Origin: Peronospora farinosa
Taxonomy: Eukaryota > Oomycota > Peronosporomycetes > Peronosporales > Peronosporaceae
Direction of reading: 5' to 3'
DNA length: 64,000 bases
Assembly (NCBI GenBank): GCA_947646735.1
Contig: CANTFK010000851.1
Span: 28,464 to 92,463 of the forward strand
Made by a program: the position numbers and the translations under genes. Shown in pieces: positions 54,896-64,000 of the stretch; within the stretch, counting starts at the first letter, position 1, and each line of letters begins with the position of its first letter. A model generated the notes under the pieces. The model saw only the letters and a program-made list of their open reading frames with translations, was not told where the DNA came from and did not search any database.

Positions 54896-55678
54896 CTTCT
54901 GGGCAGGAGACGAGGTCTTTTGGCTGGCTGGAAGCGAGAGTATCATAATCGATATTGACGGCGATGGTACTGGCGGATACGCCTTCACGTCCATTGGCAG
55001 TCCAGTACATGCTCCGACCAGTTTATATAGTGTTCCATGCATACTTTGAGGCTCACATCCACATACTTTTGTGTATGTAGCCGCCTATATCGTTGATCAC
55101 CACGCACTGACCTGCTTCTGGACATGGCTAAGATGGCGCTATGATACAAATACAACACGTTTGGGTGCAGCGCATTGAGATGCAGATGAGAAAAATCGTT
55201 AGGAAATCCATGATGGCACCACAATATGTTGAAGCAGCATGGCAGCGCCTGTAATGTTCAGCACCAAGCCCACAGCAGCCTAAGCAGAGCTTGAGACCAG
55301 TTTAACTGCCTACTTCTCAAATGTTATGCAAATCACGCACCAACACGACAAATTTCATCCAAAAAGCAGGATCACCAAGGGCGAACTATTTAGGCATGAC
55401 GACTTATTCAATTCTTACCTAGCATTGATCTCTGTGCTTGTTGGCATTTACGCTGTGTTGGGGTTCATCGCTACAGTGAGCAGGTTATAGACAACTCCAA
55501 ATTAACTACACATCAGACAAACTTTAAAAGTACGTGACAATTGCAATTACTTAATACAAAACAAATAGAATGGCCACAAACCACCACACCTCTCTTTCCT
55601 ACCGCTTTCAGACTCAACTCGGTCCAGATCCTTTAGGTGCTTCAGAGTGCTTTAGGGTTCTTCAATCTTTGAGGTCGA
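54896..55678 (-). other. Inter-gene part of the inverted block
   Basis: Reverse-orientation counterpart of 4547-5319, with a TATATAGTGTTC box near 55024 and the conserved RxLR 3' region near 55540-55600. No gene. Confidence 0.6.
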
Positions 55679-56494
55679 TCAAGTGCTTTTTGGTTTGGCG
55701 GCGTGGATATAGTTGAGCATTTCCTGTATTCTTTCATCAGAATACCCTTGTTTTTCTAAAGTAGAAATTATTTTCAATTCCGTCACGGGTACCGTCATAT
55801 CAAAATACTTGCGCTTACGCACACCCTTAAACATCTTTTCAACCGCATCATCGCTCTCGAGTATTTTCTTTAGAGAGCTCATGGTGTCTACGGACTTCTC
55901 TTTGCCGACTCTGATCGTGTACTCCAGCCAAATCCATACTAGTGGGCTCTCAAAGAGGGCGGGGCCTTTTGGAAGTCCCAAAAGCTTGTGAATATCTTCT
56001 GGAGATCTCTGCATATCGAGTCACCGCTGGAAATGTTTCTCTTTTAATGTTGTTGTAATTAACTTGATGTCATCGTTATTTACATTTTGGACAAGATGCT
56101 TGACCTCATCATCTTTGCGCAAGATATAATTCATGACAGAAGCCCACCACTTCTTCAAGACTTTAGAAATTCTTAGTTTCATCCCGCTTACTTTTCTGGT
56201 TAATGGCACGGCCTCGCTTTCTTTCAGAATCAGCGGCAAGGTATCGACATGCCATTTTTCCCATCCCATTTTAGTAAGGATCTCCGGCATGACTCCCCTC
56301 TCTTCGCCGTTGCCCTCATTGGTCGTTGTTAAATATTCGGTTGACCTCAGATATCGGTTCGGCCAGCCAGGGGCCGCATTCAGCGTATCAGACGCCGGGA
56401 AATAGAGAATCACATCGTCATCAGACGTTGCTCTTGAAGACGATACTAGCGTCACGAGAATAAGTACAATGGCCACCTTCACCTTAAAAGCCAT
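55679..56494 (-). pseudogene. RxLR-EER effector E, nonsense codon
   Basis: Minus strand from 56494. Signal peptide residues 1-22, RYLR at 47-50, EER at 64-66, linker, then the helical region (KKWWASVMNYILRKDDEVK) as in gene A. At 56021-56023 a TGA replaces the TGG codon of the conserved Trp in FQRW of the WY-type core. The frame then continues without other damage to 55679 (SPLVWIWLEYTIRVG and the C-terminal helices), so this is a single substitution. The Pro-rich tail is lost. It is the effector of an inverted RxLR/RPL10A block. A product cut at residue 157 would keep export motifs but lose the core. Confidence 0.9.
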
Positions 56495-56796
56495 CCTTGC
56501 AATGGATGGTGACTGTCGCGCAAATATTAAAGTGAGGAGTATAGATCACCTGCCAAGCCAAAAACTTGCATCTGATCGGGTGCCCGGCTATGTTCTATTC
56601 TCTCCTGTCACCACTCTCTATAGAGCGTCAGACGACTAGGCCTCCTATTGAAACTCGTGATTCATAAATCTAGTTCATAAATCTAATTCATAAATCTAAT
56701 TCATAAATCTGATTCATAAATCATATAATTTATTGACTTAAGTCTTCAAGAGAGAGTTATATTTGTTTCGTTATCCCCTAGAGCTAGCTTAAAGTT

Positions 56797-56965
56797 TATG
56801 TATGTATGTATGTATGTATGTATGTATGTATGTATGTATGTATGTATGTATGTATGTATGTATGTATGTATGTATGTATGTATGTATGTATGTATGTATG
56901 TATGTATGTATGTATGTATGTATGTATGTATGTATGTATGTATGTATGTATGTATGTATGTATGT
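56797..56965. repeat. (TATG)n microsatellite, ~42 units
   Basis: An uninterrupted TATG tetranucleotide run of about 169 bp. The IHTY- and YVCM-type ORFs across it are translation artefacts of the repeat. Confidence 0.95.
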
Positions 56966-57984
56966 TAACGCGTAACGCGAGCCTTCTTGCCACCAAAGTG
57001 GCTCAACTTCCGCATGCGTCGGGTTATCTTTCTTCTCTACATTTCTCTCTACTCTCGCCAGGGTCCATTAAGCGGCGCGCGCTATATGCGCCGCGCTGAG
57101 AGCCGTCCAGGCTGCACGAACCTTTGCACACCGGCAAAGGAGGAGCAGGTCTGGGGTCAGTCGACGGCGGTGTCCAGCAATAGGTTTCTTGCTTGGATTC
57201 CTTGGATGTCTATCTTGTCAACAGGTCCTACCCAGGGAGGGTCTCTTGTTGCTTGCACCGTGGAACAAAGGATTATGCGAGCGTACCTAAGTGAAGATGC
57301 CGGGACTTCGGGACTTCGGGCGTGGCGGCGTACATCGTGGCGGCTGGGGGTGAGAGCGGCAAGAGAGAGGTGTGTAGAGGGAGAGAGGCCCGTCCTCAAC
57401 TGACGGATACCGCGAAGCATCCGTCCAAGGCCCAACTAGCATTAAGCTAGCTCAGGCCTTCCGGGAGGGCGTTACCCCAACCCGACCAGGATATATAATA
57501 GGATAAATCGTAAAACGATACCCCCCACAGGTGCTCGGCGTAAACATGATTATCCACAATCAGTGTGACCAGATTACTGGATCATCATCTTGAAGCTTGC
57601 CTTCCAACATACAGCACAGACTTAATTAAAAGCATTTAGAAGAAGTATCCCATCTGAAGGAAGCCCTATGACCTGTAAAAATTCTTACGCAGCATCAATA
57701 GAAAATCAAAAGTGATACTGAAATCCAGTATAATTCAAACGGTGATCTATTCCACGATAATCAAATAAAATTCGGAATTGTGATCCATGCCATGTATTTT
57801 CACCTTAAGTATATTTCAATCCATATCATCATCGCCTTCGATACCATTGATCCCTTCTTCATTCGTTTTGTTGAACAAGCAAATAAACGATCTTGGATCA
57901 ACGGTACTTTTCCATTCGATCGTCCATGAATTGAGATCGACTTCAACACACCCAATAAGTCATTTAAGTAAGTGACTTAATGGG
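56966..57984. other. About 1 kb without a recognised gene
   Basis: GC-richer in its first half (56990-57420), with a partial palindrome around GCGCGCTATATGCGCC at 57073-57090. The ORF pair at 56987-57403 and 57157-57435 overlaps on opposite strands and shows no domain. Confidence 0.45.
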
Positions 57985-58115
57985 GGAGAGGGATCCAACC
58001 GTTATGAGAAAGGGATCCAACCGTTATGAGAAAGGGATCCGACCGTTATGGGAAAGGAATCTCGCCGTTATGGGAAAGTGATCCAGCCATTATGGGAAAG
58101 GGATCCAACCGTTGG
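57985..58115. repeat. ~22-bp tandem repeats, six units
   Basis: Units of the type GAAAGGGATCCAACCGTTAT with a 22-bp step and a few substitutions, beside the coiled-coil ORF end. Confidence 0.88.
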
Positions 58116-58185
58116 CGAGAAAAGTTTCGATAATTCGGTTCCAGATTTATCGAGAAAATTATTATTTGGACTTTGAAAAAATTCT

Positions 58186-59457
58186 CTAATCGACTTTACC
58201 ACAGGACCTTGCCGCTGGAACCCTTGGATGGTGGTGCGGGACCCTTGCCGCTGGAACCCTTGGATGGTGGTGCTGGACCCTTGCCGGTGGGACCCTTGTA
58301 GCGGGAACTTTTGGCTGGTGGCTTCCTCTTAGCGTGGCTAGACTCTTCACTCTCAGTCTCAGAGTGGTCAAAACATTTCCAGGAACTCGTCTGAGTACGC
58401 CGTTCGAGCCTTTCTTTCTCCTTGACGCCCGAGAAGCTGCGTGGGAGGTACGAGGTGATGGGGACTTTAAGGATCGAGCGGGAGTCTTGGACTTGGCCTT
58501 ATTCGAGAGGTCTATGACCTCTGGGCCGACCTCTGAAGTAGAGTGTACGGGGCCGGAGTGACGACTGGAAGCCCACGACCTGGCCATGGCGGCGAACATC
58601 GAGTCGTCACTAATGCTATCCTCGGCCTCAGATGACCCCGGGGCATGATTGGCTTTCCGCTTCTTCGGCTTAAGGGGCGACCGAACCTTGGCTGAAGGCG
58701 AACGTGACCTTTTCGTCGCTCTGGGACTTCGGGCCTTGGTCGTGGCTGGAGTCGATTTTGCCGCCGTGCCTCGAGCAACCGTTAGCTGCTTCTGCAGCTG
58801 GTCTCGTTCCCAGAGGAGGGTCTTCACGCGACTCTTGTAGTTGACAACCTCTCTCTGGAGTACCGACACTTGTTTCGACAGTACTTGAGGACTGCGAAGT
58901 GCGTCCAACTTGGACTACAGCGACTTAATCTCAGCCGAAGAACTTATGACAGCCTCGTTGTACTGGTCCTTCCAGTACTTGATCTGGAATCGGGATTCTT
59001 CCACTTCCCGAGAATTGTCCACCCGTTGGGCGAGTGCATCCCGGTACTCGGCGATGGCCAGCTGGTCCACTTCATGCTCGTGGACCAGATTCCGGACCCA
59101 AGACTGTATCCGGGGCGCATGGGTCACCTCGAATTCCGTGAGGTCGTCTACGCGACGCTGTAATTCCGCGGTCCGGCGATGTTCCATCTGGTAGGCCCGT
59201 TGGAGGACCCTGTGTTCCTCAGCGAGGGTCTCCATGGACTGGTCCCGTTCCACTGCAACACGTAAGACTTCCCAAGCTTGAGAGACCTCCAGATAATTGG
59301 GGGACTCCCCAATAAGATCCAAGGTCGGGGCGACCTCGTCAGGGTCAGGTCCTGGAAGCTCGGGAAGAGGCCAACGGTCAGGTACTTGGAACCCGGTGGA
59401 AAGATTACGAGAAGTCACTAACGGATACAAGACTTGTGAGTTGATGAACATAACCAC
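58186..59457 (-). pseudogene. Coiled-coil, basic Ser/Lys-rich protein, split by one TAG
   Basis: Two minus-strand ORFs (59457-58915 and 58908-58186) are in the same frame and are separated only by a TAG at 58915-58917, so they were one protein of about 423 residues. The first half is a long helical segment rich in heptads (RVAVERDQSMETLAEEHRVL; REVEESRFQIKYWKDQYNEA), the second has a further coiled coil (LSKQVSVLQREVV) and a basic Ser/Pro/Lys tail (SPRATKRSRSPSAKVRSPLK), then PAARVPHHHP repeats from a 36-bp DNA repeat. No domain known to me. Proximity to Gypsy pol suggests a retroelement accessory or gag-like gene, by inference only. Confidence 0.55.
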
Positions 59458-59557
59458 CCAAACGACGTAGGATCACTTACTGTTAATTCGAAAAGTCTGG
59501 ACAAGGGTGCACGTGGTCTTACCGCACTTCGGAAGACCAGCGTGCAGGGGACAGCTG

Positions 59558-60516
59558 TGGTGAAGTGCCAAGTGAAATCAGAGCTTAAAGGGAATGGGAA
59601 TAGAGAGCAAGAGAATTTCTGGTCACTCCCTCGGGGGAGTGACCACGACCCGGCCTCGCGGATCTACAACCACACACCAGGCCCCGCCTTATTAAGAATA
59701 TAAGGACCCAGACGTGCGGAGCCAGCACAGGCCCCAGGCCCAGGAAACAGGTTCCAGGGTATTAGGGTACCGGGGCCCAGGAAACAGGTAACAGGGCCCA
59801 ATGTCCGAGGGTGCAGAATCGGTACACAGAATATCGAAGATTACAGAAAGTACAGGTACCAAGGAGACAGTTCTTCCTCCAAGAGTCGACACGTGGCACT
59901 ATCCAGATCAAAGGGTTAGGGTTAGGCAAGAAAAAGCATACAAAATATAAGGTAAATAAACACACTCGAATTTGCTTTACACGTGGCAGCTCTGAACGCC
60001 TCCTCTTAGCTTCTACGTCGCTGCACCTCTTCCGGGCGGGATATCTTTTGTCCCCCCGACGTCAACAGGTGTTAAACGGCTCAAGCAACGCAAGTTGAAC
60101 CTCAGGATAGTTGGCCTGAGGAGTCAAGTAAGTGTCAAGACTCTACGACCCGCTACAGGAAGCGGTTTCTCTACGGGGAAAAAGAGAATGGGGTCCAAGG
60201 ACCAAGAACAGTCAGCCACCGAAAGGGGTACATAGTAACAGGTGCATTGCTCTCGACACAGTCGATTTAGCCCATGAAACCCTGGGCTCGAGTGAAGTAT
60301 ATCTACTCGTGGGCCCCGAAGTCCCTCCATACAAGGACCAAGTCTTTAAGTCTTCTGCGTCTAACGAGGAGCAAGACCAGCCAAGCCGACGGGTACACAA
60401 GGTGAGACCCAAGGTTGACGCGACACGGTATCGGGGTACCCCCTCCGTAAGTCGGCAGTACGGTGCTGTGTGTGTTTGTGGTTCTCTCACGTCGTTTGAG
60501 AATCCACTCCACCACA
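59558..60516 (+). mobile_element. Second LTR of the third LTR family
   Basis: 959 bp homologous to 22760-23772 throughout, from TGGTGAAGTG to CCACCACA. TGTGGTG and CACCACA form 7-bp inverted ends if the start is taken 2 bp earlier. The flanks (GCTG and AGAC) do not match, so it is either an end of a larger element or a rearranged solo LTR. Confidence 0.75.
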
Positions 60517-61398
60517 AGACCATCATCCAGAAAATCACCGGTCTTGAATTCCGATACGCCTCCTAGCCTTACGGCCAAGATCTCCAAGGTCGACCTTTTT
60601 GGCGAACCTTCTAGCGACTCGGACGGGAAGATTAGCGTTTCCAGTGACATCCGTAAAGATATAAACCAGTTGCTCACTCCCGCTCAATACGCCGACCTGC
60701 CTGATCTCCAAGAATCACGTAATGCATGGATCCCAGGATATCGTGAGCGAAAACTTCGATCGTCGATTCAGGTTGCTCCGTTGTCCGTACGACGGGTCAG
60801 TCTGACCAGTGTTGCCGAATTGGGAGTGGAGTTCTTCTATCGACACTTGTCCCTACCGAAAGGATATCTCTTCACCCCTCAAGCTAATATTAAATCTCTC
60901 CTTGATTCTGAATGGATCCCACGACTGATTACCCCGGCACAAGTTACTGCGCTTTACGATCAGAAACCGTGGAACGTCACTCGTCGGCCGATTGCTCCCA
61001 TCTCTTTCCCTCTGACCGGTTGGTTCAAAGATCTGGCGGACATTTACCTCGAATATGAAGATCGACATCGGCAAGCCTTGTGGGAGGCAACCCACTTCCT
61101 GTATATCTCCCGCGAACTTCGGAAGGAGTATCCAGAGCTGGCGCAATTTTGTCAGCAACACAAGCAGCGTCGGTCGAGATCTGGACCCCGCTGGAAGACT
61201 ATTCTTCGCGTTATTCTCCAAGGGATGGTCCAAGGACACTGCGATCTGGACATTTTGTTAGATCCATACTTCCTTCACTTTCCAGTGTACGCAGAAGTGC
61301 GACCATGGTATCCTGGTCTGGAGTGTGAGAAGAAGTTTATCCCTAACCTGGCTACCGCGCTCTCAATGTTGGACTCTGCCGAGCCGTGGAGAAATTAG
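60517..61398 (+). CDS. Unrecognised ORF next to LTR, opposite to Gypsy pol
   Basis: An open plus-strand frame of about 293 codons after the LTR end, with no in-frame Met until late. The start seems to have been removed by the LTR, and the only upstream Met lies in LTR sequence (60463). Visible features are an acidic Ser/Asp patch (GEPSSDSDGKISVSSD), LTPAQYADLP, a region rich in aromatic residues (FFYRHLSLPKGYLF; FPLTGWFKDLADIYLEYEDR), a basic HKQRRSRSGPRW motif and a hydrophobic end. No transmembrane or known catalytic motif. It faces the integrase/chromodomain gene (61702 onward) tail to tail, 300 bp apart. Composition looks like a real protein. Confidence 0.5.
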   Translation, partial: RPSSRKSPVLNSDTPPSLTAKISKVDLFGEPSSDSDGKISVSSDIRKDINQLLTPAQYADLPDLQESRNAWIPGYRERKLRSSIQVAPLSVRRVSLTSVAELGVEFFYRHLSLPKGYLFTPQANIKSLLDSEWIPRLITPAQVTALYDQKPWNVTRRPIAPISFPLTGWFKDLADIYLEYEDRHRQALWEATHFLYISRELRKEYPELAQFCQQHKQRRSRSGPRWKTILRVILQGMVQGHCDLDILLDPYFLHFPVYAEVRPWYPGLECEKKFIPNLATALSMLDSAEPWRN

Positions 61399-61701
61399 TA
61401 TCGAACTTCGATTGAAGATCACTCGGGATCGCTAATCCCTCGTCTGGCCGGTAAGTTTTTTCCAAAGTAACTTCTCGCGATCTGATTTCATCTCCTCAGC
61501 ATTCAATACAATTTCACTGTTTTCGTTTCATTCTTTTAGTCGTTCTTGCAATTGTCATCTTGTTTTTTGGGCCTTTACAGCCGCGATCTAGTCTTTCAGA
61601 CCTTCGATCGACACTCAAATTCACATATATCCTAGTTCCCCCAGCTATACAACCATCTTGTACAGCCATTTTCACTCTCAATAAGCGAAATAACCAATTT
61701 A
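61399..61701. other. 300-bp gap between convergent ORFs
   Basis: Pyrimidine-rich on the plus strand with one GTAAGT...CTCCTCAG intron-like pair (61451-61499). No ORF. Confidence 0.45.
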
Positions 61702-63225
61702 CTAATCTTCAGCTCTTTCCTCTTCATGAGACTGCATAACTTCGAAACGATTACGGCGAACTTGTTCGCGCTCAAATTCTTGCAATAATGCTCCACAATT
61801 TAGATCAGCCTCATCAACCCACGATGGATCGGTATAACCTTTCCAGTAAACCTTAAATTGGCGATGAACCCGTCCAAAACGAGTTTTCTTACCGGATCGC
61901 ATATCCTCAATCTTCTCCATTTCGAACTCGTTGTCCCCAAGATGCCGCTTCCAGCTATCCTCCGGCAGAAGTGCCTCGTCAAAATCAAAACGATCTGCTT
62001 CTTCCACCGTCAGCAACTGCTTCGTGCGGTTGGGAAATACTTTACACATTTCAGCTTGGATATATTCACGATCGGGAATAATCGATACGGCGTGCCAGCG
62101 ATTTTCAGGCAAACAGCGTGATCACCACACTCTTCACTCACTCGAAAAGGTATATGCCACATATGTGCTAATTTTCGAGCAAATCCTTCCTTCACTCGAT
62201 CTAGGTATAACTAAACTTGGGTACTGGGCTCGATCTCGTGAGGTTGTAAGTCTTCATTATGCTGATCCGCTCGAGTCTGGATAGACATTGTAAGTCGTTC
62301 GTTGACTACATCTCGGGCTCGCTGGTAGTGTCGTTGTACTGATATCGCCATCTGAGAGGTTCCCGATCTCGTAGCTGAGTACTTCCCAGTGGCAACGTAG
62401 CTTCCAACGTAGATCGAGGATCCCATCCGTGGATCAAGTAAAAAGGCGTGTCTCCACGAGCTCGATCTTGGGCAGTATTTATCGCAAATGTCAGCCGCTC
62501 AGCATATTCGTCCCAATCTTGTTGATTGACGTCCGAGACGTACATTTTTCAACGCTCGGATTAAGGTCTGGACCATACGTTCAGCAGTCCCATTTGCTTG
62601 AGGGCGATATGCCATAGTCGCTCTTTGCTTTTGCCCAATAAGTCGATTGAACGCACGGAAAAATCTGACATAAATCCAGGTTCCCGATTGTGCCGTATCG
62701 CTTCACTCGCACCGAATCGTCGAAAGACGCACTCCTCGTAATTCTCGGCGATCGTCTGAGCTGTTCTAGATTTGTTCGCCTTGGCAACCACATAGCCCGA
62801 AAATAGATCGACCCAGACCAATAATTCAGTGTTGCTTTTAAAAAGGCCGTCTTAAATCCTCTAGCCCCAAATCGTCTGGATTGTAATTATTGGATCACGA
62901 TTGACGCGATCCAGCCGATTCCATGTCCACTCCGAAATGCAAACTTTTGGGGTGTTTATGGAGATTGCGGATCGACTAGCGATCATGCGAGCTTGGTCCT
63001 GTTCATACTTCCTCATAGCAGCTTCAAAGTAGGACTACAGCTGCCCTGATCAAGTCACATTTATGTCTTCAGCTGCGGATGTCGTTGGCGATCGCACTTC
63101 AGCCTTGGTCGGTACAAGTCGTTCACGAATGTGTGCTTCACCAGCCGGTACAAGTGACATTCACTGCATATCAATCGAGTCATCCGACTCCCCTTCGGAT
63201 TCCGCTGACATATATTGTGACGATT
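61702..63225 (-). pseudogene. pol: Gypsy pol 3' part: integrase and chromodomain, third Gypsy type
   Basis: Minus strand. The integrase zinc-binding part is only hinted at (CSECHLYRL near 63160). The core reads WVDLFSGYVVAKANKSRTAQ and REPGFMSDF (62821-62561), where the second Asp-type block is altered. After a frame break come DWDEYAERLTFAINTAQDR and DTPFYLIHGWDPRS (62545-62306), an SH3-like segment (GTPYRLFPIVNISKLK near 62040-62100), and an open C-terminal frame of 136 codons (62112-61702) with a chromodomain (FKVYWKGYTDPSWVDEADL). Several frame breaks. Sequence differs from both G1 and G2. Confidence 0.83.
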
Positions 63226-63239
63226 TCTAGTATTAGTTA

Positions 63240-64000
63240 TCAAAAATTCAGCAGATAGCTAAAGTCTTTTCTGCGATTGGAGTAAGCTTTAGCTAATTCT
63301 AGAATGCCTACATCACCGTGAATGTTAAAGACCGACTCCAATGTTGACTTCGACAGGAGTATGGGTGACCTTGCCGCATACCTAACCCACGTTTCAAAGT
63401 GTAAGGTGCGTGGCTGTTTGTATTCAGGCTGGTCAAGCTTTAAAAACTTGTAGACGAGATTTGCATCTACTTCCGCTCTTCCAAATAAGTCATCAAGTGA
63501 TTTAAAGCAAATTTGACCAAGCCATCAGTGCCTTTAATCTTTCTCAAGTCCTCAAGAATTGCCACACGCATCTCGTCGTCGCAGCTATCTATCGCCTCCA
63601 CCATCTCTTTGGTCACGCCCTTTTTGGTGTTTCCATACTCGAGCCACGTATTGAGCAGTCTTTCGCGAACAAGGAGGACAGTTGTTTTGTCAAACCTCAA
63701 ATGATTGAGGGCTTCTTTCATAGGTGTATTCTCCGCCTTCCAAAAACCAATCAGCTCAGTTTTCAAATCACGTACTACACCTTCTGCGACATCAGCCATT
63801 ACGAAATCCTCAAGCATCCTCACAGGACCATCAAAACCGTAAAATTCCCAAACCTTCCCTATCATTTCACTTGAAAGTTTTTCGGGTGCCTTTGCCGCAT
63901 ACTTGGCCCACATGTCAAAAGGTAAAGTGCGTTGCTGTATATCACCATGCTGGTTCAGCTTGAACAACTCGAAGACGAAATATGTAACAAGGTACCTAGT
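63240..64000 (-). pseudogene. LWY-repeat effector candidate, 3' part, frameshifted and edge-truncated
   Basis: The minus-strand frame is open from the window edge (64000) to a stop at 63467 (no ATG start inside; the first codon often called a start is TTG). It reads a unit with LFKLNQHGDIQQRTLPFDMW, KVWEFYG, then LIGFWKAENTPMKEALNHLR and LLNTWLEYGNTKKGVTKEM, the helical LWY-type pattern of large oomycete effectors. After the stop a second copy of the first unit follows in another frame (FLKLDQPEYKQPRTLHFETW, about 63430-63370) up to 63240. One frameshift between units therefore removes the last repeat. The signal peptide and any RxLR motif would lie outside the window. Confidence 0.7.

Noticed and set aside
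56806..57099. YVCM/IHTY repeat ORFs on both strands
   Set aside because: They are translations of the TATG microsatellite.
1..64000. CRISPR arrays, bacterial operons and rRNA genes
   Set aside because: No regularly spaced direct repeats of CRISPR type, and introns, KDEL protein, RxLR genes and chromodomain Gypsy elements show a eukaryotic nuclear region.

Overview
The window looks like nuclear DNA of a plant-pathogenic oomycete of the Peronosporales (Phytophthora or a downy mildew). The evidence is a family of secreted proteins with a signal peptide, an RYLR motif and an EER motif followed by a helical WY-type body, a tandem LWY-type effector fragment at the right edge, compact host genes with introns of about 70-100 bp, and chromodomain Ty3/Gypsy elements. 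I cannot name the species. It is a typical gene-sparse, repeat-rich effector compartment.

Layout. (1) 1-2.8 kb: 5' part of a minus-strand Gypsy element (family G1: intact gag, broken protease, LTR). (2) 3.5-15.0 kb: a tandem array of about 4.2-4.7 kb units. Each unit carries an RxLR gene, then a decayed ribosomal protein uL1/RPL10A copy, then an antisense fragment of dihydrolipoyl dehydrogenase. Units 1 and 2 have intact RxLR genes; unit 3 has a frameshifted one and is cut off by a retroelement. (3) 15.0-28.6 kb: a 5'-truncated Gypsy element of family G2 whose 3' LTR was hit by a G1 element (19440-28455, 5-bp target duplication GTACG). That G1 element carries in its reverse transcriptase a lone LTR of a third family. 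(4) 28.6-45.5 kb: the host-gene segment, with a DHHC palmitoyltransferase (3 exons), calreticulin with a KDEL tail, a TMEM144-like transporter (3 exons) and a cysteine-rich, probably GPI-anchored secreted protein, plus one frameshifted RxLR gene. (5) 45.5-54.2 kb: a second G2 element (minus strand, both LTRs) next to a lone G1 LTR. (6) 54.2-56.5 kb: an inverted copy of the RxLR/RPL10A block; its RxLR gene has a nonsense codon. (7) 56.5-63.2 kb: a microsatellite, short tandem repeats, a coiled-coil ORF, another lone LTR, an unrecognised ORF, and the integrase/chromodomain end of a third Gypsy type. (8) 63.2-64.0 kb: the broken 3' part of an LWY-repeat effector.

Main points of interest. Both G1 and G2 carry a long ORF on the antisense strand that starts about 105-110 bp inside the 3' LTR and overlaps the integrase-chromodomain linker. 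The two families share a short motif in it, which suggests one antisense gene rather than chance. The RxLR units show near-identical dead passenger genes but strongly diverged effector bodies, so effector genes spread together with a dead host-gene block and then diversified or died one by one.
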